A stretch of 25,430 nt of DNA from positions 1-25,430 of IMG/VR virus record IMGVR_UViG_3300012001_000105. One strand, 5' to 3'. The notes beneath the pieces are model-generated. The model saw only the letters and a list, made by a program, of their open reading frames with translations. It did no database searches and had not been told where the DNA came from. Position 1 is the stretch's first letter, and every line of letters starts with the position of its first letter. This DNA is from a virus. Below, in pieces: positions 1 to 7,478 of the stretch. Made by a program: the position numbers and the translations under genes.

Positions 1-239
1 ACCCAGAATCGTGCTCCACGGGATGCAAGATAGAGATGGTACCAACGTTCCAAGGCGATGTCATCGAAGACCGGCAGGTCGCCGCTGGAGAGGATGTGAA
101 CACCCTGCCCCGGCTTATATTCGTGTGCGAAGATCTCCTCGGGAGTCGTCAGTACCGACGCCTCATGGTAATCTGCCTTGATTCTGGCATACACAGCTTG
201 AATGAGGGAGGCGTCATTAGTCCCAAGGTGAATGTACAT
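1..239 (-). CDS. Unknown phage protein, 5' part only (runs off left edge)
   Basis: On the minus strand an ATG at 239-237 opens a frame that stays open to the left edge, giving 79 residues that begin MYIHLGTNDASLIQAVYARI and include a segment rich in acidic and aromatic residues. The start is supported by AAAGGA about six bases upstream. I do not recognise the family; the N-terminus looks like a soluble mixed alpha/beta protein with no signal peptide or membrane segment. It is the first gene after the large hairpin at 289-373 and repeat copy 1, so it probably belongs to a transcription unit separate from the tail genes. A plus-strand frame at 36-314 is its shadow. Confidence 0.6.
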   Translation of the reverse strand, partial: MYIHLGTNDASLIQAVYARIKADYHEASVLTTPEEIFAHEYKPGQGVHILSSGDLPVFDDIALERWYHLYLASRGARFW

Positions 240-288
240 AAGCGTCCTTTCGTAGTCCTAAGACCATATCAGAAAGGTACCCAGATGT

Positions 289-373
289 CTACTCGATGGG
301 CTATGGACCTATAGAAGGCCCCTACCCAGTAAAGGTAAGGGCCTTCTAGAGGACTTATAGCCTAATCGAGTAG
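289..373. terminator. Large 85-nt imperfect hairpin, probable (bidirectional) terminator
   Basis: Bases 289-326 pair with 334-373 around a 7-nt loop (327-333). The inner stem 312-326/334-348 is almost perfect, with one C.A mismatch. The outer stem, CTACTCGAT at 289-297 against 364-373, is perfect apart from one bulged base. A few mismatches and bulges lie between. No clear T-run follows on either strand. It sits between the last tail gene (stop at 400) and the left-edge gene, so termination is the natural role. Its outer right arm is also the first 13 bases of repeat copy 1, which a simple terminator would not need. Confidence 0.6.
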
Positions 374-403
374 GGTTACTTAACCGGTCTTATTGGCCCT
401 TAG
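361..403. repeat. Direct repeat copy 1, possible recombination (att-like) site
   Basis: This 43-bp sequence recurs at 21954-21995 in the same orientation. The copies share an unbroken 22-bp core (378-399 and 21970-21991) and the flank CCTAATCGAGT. They differ by two substitutions and a TT-to-C change. The repeat contains the stop codon (400-402) of the tail gene to its right. Copy 2 lies just upstream of a tyrosine integrase. A tyrosine-recombinase core site is the best guess; a conserved 3'-UTR element is the alternative. Confidence 0.6.
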
Positions 404-891
404 TCCATGTGGCTGGCGAAGCCGCCGACGAAGCGTTCCCGCCCGTAGGTCATGGCTGAGAGCCGGATGCCGGGCGCGGTGCCGCCAGTGAATGCCCAAC
501 TGATCTTCAGCCGCCAAGGGAAGCCGCCACTGATTCGCCGAGCTAGGATGACAGGCGTCGCGGTTGCGGCCGTGGACACATCGAACGATGTGGGCCAGTC
601 TCCGTCCGGGAGTAGTGACGGGTTGCTGGCCGCGGAGAGGTCCACCCATGAGTTTGTTGGGTCAACACCGGAACCGCCCGTGTTGACTTCTTCCTGGTTC
701 CCGCCAACAACGGAGTGCCAGAGCTGGAACTTGGGCGTGATCGTGACGGTCGTCGGTGCGCCGACGATGGACTCAGCCGTGATGACCACAACTGCGTCGA
801 GGTAGTCCCTTGACTGTTCCGACGTGATGAACGGCGAGGTCATCAGGGTGGTGTTGTAGTTGATCAGGTGAACGTTTGAGCGAATCGTCAT
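400..891 (-). CDS. Putative tail/adhesin protein, 163 aa
   Basis: The ATG at 891-889 overlaps the TGA of the preceding gene (TGATG), and GGTGG lies about seven bases upstream. An in-frame extension to 1011 is open but runs through the previous gene in another frame and reads as nonsense, so I reject it. The product (MTIRSNVHLINYN...) is rich in beta-strand-type sequence, Thr and Ser, with no membrane segment. It is the last gene of the GC-rich tail block and its TAA lies within repeat copy 1. By position and composition it is probably a receptor-binding tip or fibre-associated protein; I do not recognise a named family. Confidence 0.7.
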   Translation of the reverse strand: MTIRSNVHLINYNTTLMTSPFITSEQSRDYLDAVVVITAESIVGAPTTVTITPKFQLWHSVVGGNQEEVNTGGSGVDPTNSWVDLSAASNPSLLPDGDWPTSFDVSTAATATPVILARRISGGFPWRLKISWAFTGGTAPGIRLSAMTYGRERFVGGFASHMD

Positions 892-2063
892 CAGAAAGCC
901 ACCGCCCTGTACCGGTTGATTGTGAGTTTGGATTTTGAGGCCGACGTTGACCGGTTGTCGATCTGTGCGTAGGCGTTGAGGCCGCCCTGGAATCCGGCGT
1001 CTCGGGAGCATGCCGGGGAGACGTAGCCGCCGCTGGTGCCTTGCTGCGCGAGCAGGTCATTTGCGTGAGTGTTGGTGGATATGTTGTTGTCATACCCGGT
1101 GCCGGCGAGGGAGCCGAAGCCCATCCCGTTGTGGCGTAGACCCTCAATGCGGGCAACTACGGTTGCTCCGGTGTAGGATGCGCCCGCCGAAGTGGAGGTG
1201 GATGCGGTGGCGTTCACGGAGAGCGTGACGGTCTTGGTGCCCGTGTTGACGCTATTGATGAACGTGTCCTTGGTGACCGATGTCCCTGCTACCATGCCGC
1301 CCGCGAGCGGATCGGTTGACCCGGTGTAGGTGGCCGAGGTTGAGCCGCTAGTGGTGGTCAGGGTGACCGGCCCGCCCGCTGGCGTAACCGACTGTGGAGT
1401 GAGCAGCAGCACTAGTTCGGTGTACTGGCGCAGGACCTTGCCGTAGTTCATGCCCACGAGAAGCTGCTCATATCCGGCGATGGTGGGGGAAATCGGGTTT
1501 CCTGCGCCGTCGTTGAGGTCTTGCCAGTGAGCCGTGGATGCTGAGCCGACGTTGATCTGCCACTTGCCGCCATAGTAGGTGGTGTTGCCCTCGTCAAACA
1601 TGGTGCAGCGGACCATTGCGAGCGTGCGGTTGGCCGGGGTCGGCTCAAGCCCGCCCGTTCCGATGCCACCGAGCGCCGCGGCTCCCCAGTCCGCAGTGTC
1701 AAGGCCGAACTCGAAACCCACCGATGCCTGGAAGACGCTTGAGGCGGTGCGGAATACGCGCCCCGTCCATTCCACTTGAAGGTAGACGCGGGACGCCCCG
1801 GCTGGGCGGGTGAGTCGGCTGAGCGCGGAACACCCGGCCGCCTGGCCGTTGGGGGTATTGGTGGCGATGTCCGGGGAGATGAGTTCAAGACCCAGCCCGT
1901 TGAATGCGACAGAGCCCGCCGCGGTGGTCCCGCCACCGAGTAGGGGCACCCATGAGGGGAAGCCGGTCCCGGCATGGTCATGCAGCAAGACCTTGGCCCC
2001 GGCTGGTGGGAATGAAAAGTCAGGCTTGTGGGTCGCTGTGACCTCACCGACGACGTACGACAT
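891..2063 (-). CDS. Putative minor tail / tail fibre protein, 390 aa
   Basis: The frame starts at ATG 2063-2061 (MSYVVGEVTATHKPDFSFPP). The sequence is Gly/Thr/Ser-rich with low-charge beta-type segments. A first part (about residues 20-210) looks like a compact beta-sandwich, a Thr/Ser-rich tract follows around 230-295, and the C-terminal part ends in INRYRAVAF. It has no signal or membrane segment. It lies between the YD-repeat protein and the 163-residue protein in a tightly packed GC-rich operon: the upstream gene, once its shift is corrected, ends one codon before this ATG, and the downstream gene overlaps its stop. Role as a structural or host-recognition component of the tail is inferred from position. 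Confidence 0.7.
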   Translation of the reverse strand: MSYVVGEVTATHKPDFSFPPAGAKVLLHDHAGTGFPSWVPLLGGGTTAAGSVAFNGLGLELISPDIATNTPNGQAAGCSALSRLTRPAGASRVYLQVEWTGRVFRTASSVFQASVGFEFGLDTADWGAAALGGIGTGGLEPTPANRTLAMVRCTMFDEGNTTYYGGKWQINVGSASTAHWQDLNDGAGNPISPTIAGYEQLLVGMNYGKVLRQYTELVLLLTPQSVTPAGGPVTLTTTSGSTSATYTGSTDPLAGGMVAGTSVTKDTFINSVNTGTKTVTLSVNATASTSTSAGASYTGATVVARIEGLRHNGMGFGSLAGTGYDNNISTNTHANDLLAQQGTSGGYVSPACSRDAGFQGGLNAYAQIDNRSTSASKSKLTINRYRAVAF

Positions 2064-2784
2064 TTAGGCGATTCCTGTCACTCGGCCCGCGCTGTCGCGG
2101 GTGATGGTTTTGGTCACCGGCGTTCCGCGTGATGGTGGTAACGCGGCCTTGGCTGTCGCGGGCGTACGTCTCAGTGATGCCGTTCTCCGTCACGGAAGTC
2201 ACTTGACCGGAAGCGTTGTAGGCCACGGAAGCGGTCGGCAGCGCGGCGGCGTAAGTTGGGCTGAGATTCCAGTTAGCCGGGTTGAAGGTGCCGCCCGAGG
2301 TGTGGTTTGCGATGGCTGATACAACGTCACCATTCGGGGAGATAACCAACCGCCCTGCCGTGTAGGCGGTGGCCGTGACCCACTTCGGTATCGTCGTTGT
2401 GCCGGGGGCATAAGTGGCAGATATGGACGTACTCAGCGAGGTGATTGAGTCGGTGAGGTCCTGCTGGCGGATGACGGGGTTGGTGATTGGGGGGACGCCG
2501 GGGGCCGGGATGTCCGTGGATCCGTCAGTGTAGGAGTAGGTGGTGTAGGGGGTGTAGGCGGTGCCGTCTCCGGTGATGGTGAAGGTGCCGGTCTCGATCT
2601 CGTAGCCGCTGCGCACCGATACCCGGTAGGATCCGGTGGTCGGTACGGAGAAGCTGACCAATCCGGAGACTACGGTGACAGGTATGGACAGGCTGGCGGG
2701 GGCGTTGGTGCGGTCCCAGACGCTGATCTGCGCGGGCTGCGTCGGTGTGATGCGATCCGGAGACCACGAGAAAAGATAAGGCAT
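2064..2784 (-). CDS. Tail protein with RHS/YD-like repeats, frame broken by +1 shift
   Basis: The ATG at 2784 is preceded by AAGGA at about six bases. The first 60 residues look like an immunoglobulin-like module (PTQPAQISVWDRTN...), followed by a region containing WVTATAYTAGRLV, similar to short chitin/carbohydrate-binding tail modules. The C-terminus carries two 20-residue YD-type repeats starting GQVTSV and GRVTTI, then GRVTGIA. As written the frame changes after ITR and ends at 2044 with a meaningless basic tail overlapping the next gene. Removing one G of the GG at 2125-2126 restores the second repeat and gives a TAA at 2066-2064, directly abutting the next ATG. The corrected product is 239 residues. 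A one-base insertion or sequence error is the likely cause. Confidence 0.75.
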
Positions 2785-2809
2785 CGTTAATCCTTTTTAG
2801 TGTTACTTT

Positions 2810-2815
2810 ATTATA
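2810..2815 (-). promoter_or_regulatory. Possible -10 element (TATAAT) for the GC-rich tail operon
   Basis: A perfect TATAAT on the minus strand lies 25 bases before the ATG at 2784, at the switch from moderate-GC to GC-rich genes. No good -35 is found at 17 bases (AACATG), so this is a weak or activator-dependent promoter at best. Confidence 0.3.
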
Positions 2816-2822
2816 GCTTACA

Positions 2823-2846
2823 GTTTATTCGTCATGTTGAATAAAC
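2823..2846. terminator. AT-rich inverted repeat after the zinc-motif gene
   Basis: GTTTATTC at 2823-2830 and GAATAAAC at 2839-2846 form a perfect 8-bp stem with an 8-nt loop, eight bases after the stop of the gene ending at 2854. It lacks a T-run and is AT-rich, so it may be a weak terminator or an operator next to the -10 element at 2810-2815. Confidence 0.35.
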
Positions 2847-2853
2847 AATAAAA

Positions 2854-3331
2854 CTATTCGATGAAGTCGTTGAAAAAGACCTCAGCGATGCCTTCGTCCA
2901 CCTCTGCAGCATCCTCAAGCAGTCGGCGAGCCACGTTGGTGAGGTACTCCGTCTGATTATCATCATACTTCATCAAAGAAGCGATTATGCCACGGGCCTT
3001 TTCCGAGTGTTGAGCCCAGTATCGCGGTGTTTCCGGGAACACACCTTCGATGGATAGGCCGGAAGGCCTGCAGTCAACACAGGGCATGGCGTCCTCGGCC
3101 AGCTCCAGCTCATCGACGGCACTCAGGCGATTCCTCGACACTACCGAGCATTCAGCGCTGTGGTAGTAGCGGCTGACACCTACGCGGGAGATTGATGTAC
3201 GTCCCTTTGGGTGTGCGAAAAAGGCTGAACTCCACCCAGCGCGGTCGGGATCCGACGCGGCTGGAACTGGTGGAAAGTAGTTCCCCATCAAATCTGAGGG
3301 TTCGTACCCCGTCTTTTACGGCATATTGCAT
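2854..3331 (-). CDS. Small zinc-motif protein, frame broken by +1 shift
   Basis: Two overlapping minus-strand frames make one gene. The true start is ATG 3331-3329 (MQYAVKDGVRTLRFDGELL), with AGGA six bases upstream and nine bases after the stop of the previous gene. The longer downstream frame has no ribosome site at its first start (3291). Skipping one A of the AA at 3192-3193 joins the halves as ...TPKGTYI-ISRVGVSRYYH..., 158 residues. H57, C61, C84 and C87 (YHSAEC and PCVDC) form an H-x3-C...C-x2-C arrangement typical of small zinc-binding domains. The C-terminal half is acidic and helical. The exact role is unknown; neighbours suggest an accessory protein of the tail operon. Confidence 0.7.
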
Positions 3332-3339
3332 AAGAATTC

Positions 3340-3534
3340 CTAGCGTGGATTTTGAGTCTCTGTGTCAGTATTGTGTGTCTGGGAGTTTTGAGCAGCCATA
3401 AGGGCAGAGTCCCGCTCATCGCGTAATAGCTCTGCTAGGATTTCTAGCTGTGTATTTTGATATATAAGCTCTGAAATCTTTCCTGAAAGCCTCTGGCAAA
3501 CTGCCTGATAGTTAATCTCAGGTAAAGCGGTCAT
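3340..3534 (-). CDS. Small coiled-coil protein, 64 aa
   Basis: The ATG at 3534 follows AGGGGG at about five bases and lies nine bases after the stop of the 57-residue gene; its own TAG is nine bases before the next start. Residues about 12-48 (CQRLSGKISELIYQNTQLEI...) have heptad-like leucine/isoleucine spacing and should form a helix or coiled coil. The last 15 residues are Asn/Thr/Gln-rich and disordered. No known family recognised. The regular nine-base spacing on both sides argues for a real translated gene. Confidence 0.65.
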   Translation of the reverse strand: MTALPEINYQAVCQRLSGKISELIYQNTQLEILAELLRDERDSALMAAQNSQTHNTDTETQNPR

Positions 3535-3543
3535 CGAAACCCC

Positions 3544-3717
3544 CTAGGCTGTAGGTGGTGCTGCGGAGACCGAGGGACTGCCTGCTGTAGCCGAGAGCAG
3601 GGTTGCTAGCTGGTCTGTAAATGGTGCTAGCGCCGCGTCATCGACATATCCCGACACCGCAATAGTGGTGTCGGCCCCTGCAGTGCTTTTTCGGATTGTA
3701 ATTGATACATCAGCCAA
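3544..3717 (-). CDS. Small unknown protein, 57 aa, TTG start
   Basis: A TTG at 3717-3715 with AGGA seven bases upstream opens MADVSITIRKSTAGADTTIA and ends at TAG 3546-3544. The first about 25 residues alternate hydrophobic and polar residues as in a beta hairpin, a short helix follows (LAPFTDQLATLLSA), and the end is Ala/Pro/Ser-rich. It is easily missed because of the TTG start. Good spacing to its downstream neighbour (nine bases) and the ribosome site support it. Function unknown; by position it belongs with the minor tail genes. Confidence 0.6.
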   Translation of the reverse strand: MADVSITIRKSTAGADTTIAVSGYVDDAALAPFTDQLATLLSATAGSPSVSAAPPTA

Positions 3718-3800
3718 AGGGTAGTCCTATATCTATTAGTCAATTGTCTACTACACAGTATACTACGATTTTTATACTCCTATGTGGCAAAGAAATATTA

Positions 3801-3875
3801 CTAAACCCCGAGGTGCACACGAGTCGCTAGGACTACGATGAAGCTACCGCAGGCCTCTGTCAAAAAGTCCATCAT
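3801..3875 (-). CDS. Doubtful 24-aa peptide frame in the 3718-3897 gap
   Basis: The gap between the minor tail gene and the 57-residue gene holds little. One minus-strand frame begins with two ATGs at 3875-3870 and encodes a 24-residue peptide with a hydrophobic centre (SFIVVLA). The ribosome site is poor (only AGAAAGAA). TATACT- and TATAAA-like stretches lie at about 3755-3780 on the same strand without a matching -35. I would not call this a gene without expression data. Confidence 0.15.
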   Translation of the reverse strand: MMDFLTEACGSFIVVLATRVHLGV

Positions 3876-3897
3876 TTCTTTCTGGTTTGGTAGAACG

Positions 3898-5007
3898 CTA
3901 TTGAATTTTTGTAACTCTAAGTAAAGTATCCCACTGCATAGTTACCCCCGCCTCATGATAAAAGTGGAGCAAGATGATCTCACCAGCGGTTGCATTGTAG
4001 TTGTTGAGGCCAACGTTAAACTCGTATATCCCGGCTTCTGATTTTGCCACTGCTGCATGGGTATAGGTCTGGGCGTAGTTCTGTATATAGACACGACTTG
4101 CTGTGTAGGTTGTGCTGTGGTTGCTTATGAAGGCTTGGACACTATATACACCCGCCTCTACGAATTGAATCTGGTCGTTGGCAGGGAAGGATACGAAGCT
4201 GTCGTTGGACGAATGTGTAGCGTCTCTGGTGAAGGTGCCCGGACCCCACATCGTAGCAGTCGTCGGATAGCTGGTAAGCAAGTTAGAGCAGAAGTGTTTC
4301 ACTGGTTGGATTAGCTTTGTACCTACAGTAAGCGTCCCCGAGATTGTTTGGTCTCCCGTCACGGACACCGTACTGGCCGATATCGTCATCGTCCTAGTGT
4401 TATTAGTGCTGCCTGTGATCCCCATAGGTGTATCAACTATGTTCGAGGTTGCACCGCTACCGCTAATAAATTGAAACGCTGGGGCATAGATCGGCTTGGT
4501 GAATAAAGTGCGACTAGGGGTAGCCGTAAGGCGGTTGGGATATACCAAATCTATATTGCCAGAATCTGCATCAATCGTCGCTTGTCTCATGCCCGAGGAC
4601 AGCTGAATCGACAAGCCATCAATCGATGTCAACTGGGCATAGGAGAACATAGTTGTGCCGGTTGGCTTGATTGCGATCCCGGGAATTGGTGACCCACTGG
4701 CCGGTGCAGGAGGCGGGTATTGATCTGAGTGGACAGTGATCACACCACCAGCGGCACCACCCACTACCATATCAACCGGTATTGGCGTGGGGTATACCGG
4801 GTCGATGCTATAGTCATACCCTGTTCCGGTTGCCTTGAGCGTACCCGTTACCGTGATTCCCGTGGAATCGGCAGTAAGGTAGTTTACGTTGCTGGCATCC
4901 CAACCGTGCAGGCCAGTCGAGTCAAGCTGGATTCTTGCGCCTGTTGCAGCAGTACGTACGATGGCACCGGTAATTGTCTTACCGTCAATGGCACCGTCAA
5001 CTAGTAG
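3898..5007 (-). CDS. Minor tail protein, C-terminal part (after +1 shift)
   Basis: This is the downstream half of the gene that starts at 6340. The in-frame region from about 5007 reads LLVDGAIDGKTITGAIVRTA, the usual hinge of actinophage minor tail proteins after a carbohydrate-binding module. The open frame extends back to 5223, but those residues are basic nonsense from the other frame. The C-terminal 140 residues (FVEAGVYSVQAF... to LLRVTKIQ) look like a C1q/TNF-type jelly-roll receptor-binding tip. No ribosome site precedes this half, so it is probably made only as part of the 813-residue product obtained by skipping one base at 5007-5008. Confidence 0.75.
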   Translation of the reverse strand, partial: LLVDGAIDGKTITGAIVRTAATGARIQLDSTGLHGWDASNVNYLTADSTGITVTGTLKATGTGYDYSIDPVYPTPIPVDMVVGGAAGGVITVHSDQYPPPAPASGSPIPGIAIKPTGTTMFSYAQLTSIDGLSIQLSSGMRQATIDADSGNIDLVYPNRLTATPSRTLFTKPIYAPAFQFISGSGATSNIVDTPMGITGSTNNTRTMTISASTVSVTGDQTISGTLTVGTKLIQPVKHFCSNLLTSYPTTATMWGPGTFTRDATHSSNDSFVSFPANDQIQFVEAGVYSVQAFISNHSTTYTASRVYIQNYAQTYTHAAVAKSEAGIYEFNVGLNNYNATAGEIILLHFYHEAGVTMQWDTLLRVTKIQ

Positions 5008-6340
5008 GTTCGGAGTCACCAGCCCTCGTTGCAGTAAAACTGTCGAACCAGACGTTTCCTGAATTAAATGCGGCCTCAGTACCGAAACCGAAGGTACCCT
5101 TAATTGCCCCAGCTGGTACGGTAAACATGCCCGACAATTTAACATAGGTATTCGATGAAGCTGCTGCAGAAAAAGATACAAGAGAGGTTGTCGGGGTATT
5201 AGATATGTCAAATGTCTGGGCATAGATAGATACGCCCGACGCCGGAACCCCTACGTCTGACTTAACCCACACTGAGACTCTAAAAGCAGAGAGGGGGTCC
5301 ATAGGTATGGAAGTAGTGTTGAGGCGCAGCTGTTGTGTGTTATTATTTACAATTTTGAAGGAAGTAGTCCCGTTGCGCGAGCCTGTGGGGTCGATAGAAT
5401 AGGCTCCTCCGACGCCCCAAGCGATACCGCCAGCGGAGAAGTCTCCCTCGGGCATGACATTATCTGTCGAGACGAGGACCAGTTTGTCCGCCGTAATCGA
5501 TCTGGCCGATAACCTAGCTGCGGCCAGAGTCCCTACAGTCATCTTTCCCGCATCGATATTGGCATATATCGCGTTGTTTCCCAGCAGTGCGGCACCCCAT
5601 GCAGTGCCCGACCATGTGCTGATCCTGTTGTCGTTCGCCGTATCGAACCAGAGATCACCTACACGGAACGGCACCCCAGCAGGGGCGGAAGGGGCTACCG
5701 AGGGGTTGTAGTAGATGGCGTTCTTACCGTCCGCTGTCGTTTCAACAGCGGTTAGTGCTGTATCGAGAGACGAGAGGTGGGCACTGATAGCCGGGTCGTC
5801 TGCCATACCGCTTACCATGACAGAGGCACTATTTATGCTCTCGATTGACTTATTTTTGTTGTAGTCTTCAGACGTAAAACCAAAGCACCAAGTCTCACCT
5901 ACGGCAGCAATGTTACTCGGCACTACTATTGATTCTGTGGGCAACCTCAATGCGCCTATGGTAACTGTAGAGGTCGGCAGTCCGCCAACGACTTTGTGTC
6001 CAATGACGTTTAGGTGCTCGAAATCTCGTGGCTGCGCCGCGCTGGCTACGAACTGTCCGTCCCATGAAATGAGGACCGACCCCGGCTTTGCATTTACTAT
6101 TGGTGTAGTAGGTACCGGAGGTGGCGTTGTGTCCCCGACAAAAGGCTGAATACCTACCGAGCCATCGGGAAGCTGTCCAAAGACTGTCGAAACACCAGTT
6201 ACAGGGTCAGTCGTGGTGAGTGTCTGCCGGATCACTACATCACCGGACGCACGGGTCTCTTGCTGCGCTACACGTCCCTCAATGTTTTTTAGGATATTAG
6301 CGAGCCCACCGGCACTCGGGTCTAGGCGTCTAACTTCCAT
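4997..6340 (-). CDS. Minor tail protein, N-terminal part (FN3-like and carbohydrate-binding-like modules)
   Basis: ATG at 6340 with GGAGA upstream, overlapping the end of the previous gene by 11 bases. An N-terminal helix (about 1-35, LANILKNIEGRVAQQ) is followed by a fibronectin-III-like module (about 75-180: TTPPPVPTTP...VLISWDG), then a segment with GDLWFDTANDNRISTW, a linker (TVGTLAAARLSARSITADKL), and a beta-sandwich carbohydrate-binding-like module (about 300-440). The frame ends early at 4997 (RAGDSEPTS), although the natural continuation lies in the +1 frame. Upstream location next to Dit and tail-tip genes supports a tail-tip/central fibre protein involved in host binding. Confidence 0.8.
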   Translation of the reverse strand: MEVRRLDPSAGGLANILKNIEGRVAQQETRASGDVVIRQTLTTTDPVTGVSTVFGQLPDGSVGIQPFVGDTTPPPVPTTPIVNAKPGSVLISWDGQFVASAAQPRDFEHLNVIGHKVVGGLPTSTVTIGALRLPTESIVVPSNIAAVGETWCFGFTSEDYNKNKSIESINSASVMVSGMADDPAISAHLSSLDTALTAVETTADGKNAIYYNPSVAPSAPAGVPFRVGDLWFDTANDNRISTWSGTAWGAALLGNNAIYANIDAGKMTVGTLAAARLSARSITADKLVLVSTDNVMPEGDFSAGGIAWGVGGAYSIDPTGSRNGTTSFKIVNNNTQQLRLNTTSIPMDPLSAFRVSVWVKSDVGVPASGVSIYAQTFDISNTPTTSLVSFSAAASSNTYVKLSGMFTVPAGAIKGTFGFGTEAAFNSGNVWFDSFTATRAGDSEPTS

Positions 6341-7478
6341 TGTAATTCTCCGGTTGTAGGTTGAGCTTTATGCTTGAAGCAGTGGAGAGATCGCCTGACA
6401 TGTGCAGCAGTCTGCAGCGGTGCCGACCGTCTTTAAAGGTGAGCCAGTCTTTTGTGAAGATGTCCATAGAGTCTCCCGGCCAGTAACTTCCGAACCGGAA
6501 CACCCCGTTTGTGTGGACAGTGAGTGTGATCTCCCGGAGCATGTCTGTGTTCGCCGCAAGAACCCCGTCGCCATGCGCCTTCACGACAGCCGGGTCTGTG
6601 CTCTGTGAGATAGAGATAGTAGATTCCAGCAAGGGATAGCCCTGAATAATCGGTGCCGGGTCCTGTGAAACGGTGATGACTGTGCCCTGATCGGTTCCGG
6701 CCCCTGTACTATATACACGGTTAGTCATGTATGATCCTGTAGAGACAATACTGAGATCGGCGACCTGACCAGTGGCGGCTTCTGTGTCCCACACAAGAAG
6801 GCTACTTTGTGCTATGCGAGGTTGGCCCTCTGTTCCTGTCCAAAAATCCCAGACAAGTCTGGAAGAATCCAGAAGACGCGGCTTGAACATGATATCCGGG
6901 CCACGAGCCACGTTGGAGAGGTCTGTCAATAGTTTATCGCAGCTGAGGTTTGCAATATTGAATCCCTCAAAGGTGCGTTGATGGTCAGCATCGGCCCCAT
7001 AGCCGATCTGATCAGCAACAGGGAAAGCTATTGGCAGGGACCCTCCGGCCTTATTCATTGACGCTTGAACAGCCCGCTTCGCGATGGTGCCTAGGGACAT
7101 ATTCGAGTAGAACAGCTCACTCTTTGCGAGACCAGACCAGTCTAGGAATTCCTGTGTGACAAATCTATCCGTAAAGAGTATTCTAATACCAGAGCAGTCC
7201 AGTTTGATGTTGTTAAAGTCTTCGAGAGGCCTACTGATAATGGGACCGGCAAAAACCGGTACGTCGCGCCACATGAGTAGGATACCAGCCCACCATGGGG
7301 AGAGCCAGTAGTTTAGATCGAGATTTTTAGGTAGACTATTCTTTTTTACAAGAGTGGAAAGAGATTCAATACCATTCAGAGGGATACCCCACGTAGTACT
7401 ATCTACATCTATTTGTGGGCCGATTCTGCCAGTAGTAGTCTGTATAAGAAAGGTCGTCCAGTCAGAGGACGTCGTCAC
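6330..7478 (-). CDS. Tail-tip (baseplate hub-like) minor tail protein, 382 aa
   Basis: The GTG start at 7478 overlaps the TAG of the previous gene by one base. The sequence is mixed alpha/beta with DVDSTTWGIPLNGIESLSTL near the N-terminus, a conserved-looking PVFAGPIISRPLEDF segment (about 75-90), and a C-terminal beta-rich part (FRFGSYWPGDSMDIF) of the type found in Gp37/DUF-like tail proteins that follow Dit in actinophages. No signal or membrane segment. Position three genes after the tape measure fits the tail-associated hub that anchors the central fibre. Family assignment is by order and general look, not by a diagnostic motif. Confidence 0.7.
   Translation of the reverse strand: MTTSSDWTTFLIQTTTGRIGPQIDVDSTTWGIPLNGIESLSTLVKKNSLPKNLDLNYWLSPWWAGILLMWRDVPVFAGPIISRPLEDFNNIKLDCSGIRILFTDRFVTQEFLDWSGLAKSELFYSNMSLGTIAKRAVQASMNKAGGSLPIAFPVADQIGYGADADHQRTFEGFNIANLSCDKLLTDLSNVARGPDIMFKPRLLDSSRLVWDFWTGTEGQPRIAQSSLLVWDTEAATGQVADLSIVSTGSYMTNRVYSTGAGTDQGTVITVSQDPAPIIQGYPLLESTISISQSTDPAVVKAHGDGVLAANTDMLREITLTVHTNGVFRFGSYWPGDSMDIFTKDWLTFKDGRHRCRLLHMSGDLSTASSIKLNLQPENYNGS

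Noticed and set aside
36-314. Plus-strand frame of 92 residues at the left edge
   Set aside because: It is antisense to the partial minus-strand gene that has a good start and ribosome site, and it runs into the hairpin.
891-1011. Forty-residue N-terminal extension of the last tail gene
   Set aside because: It reads through the previous gene out of frame; the ATG at 891 overlaps that gene's stop and has its own ribosome site.
5008-5223. First 70 residues of the frame 3898-5223
   Set aside because: Basic, Leu/Pro/Arg-rich and overlaps a sensible frame; it is the shadow of the upstream half of the minor tail gene.
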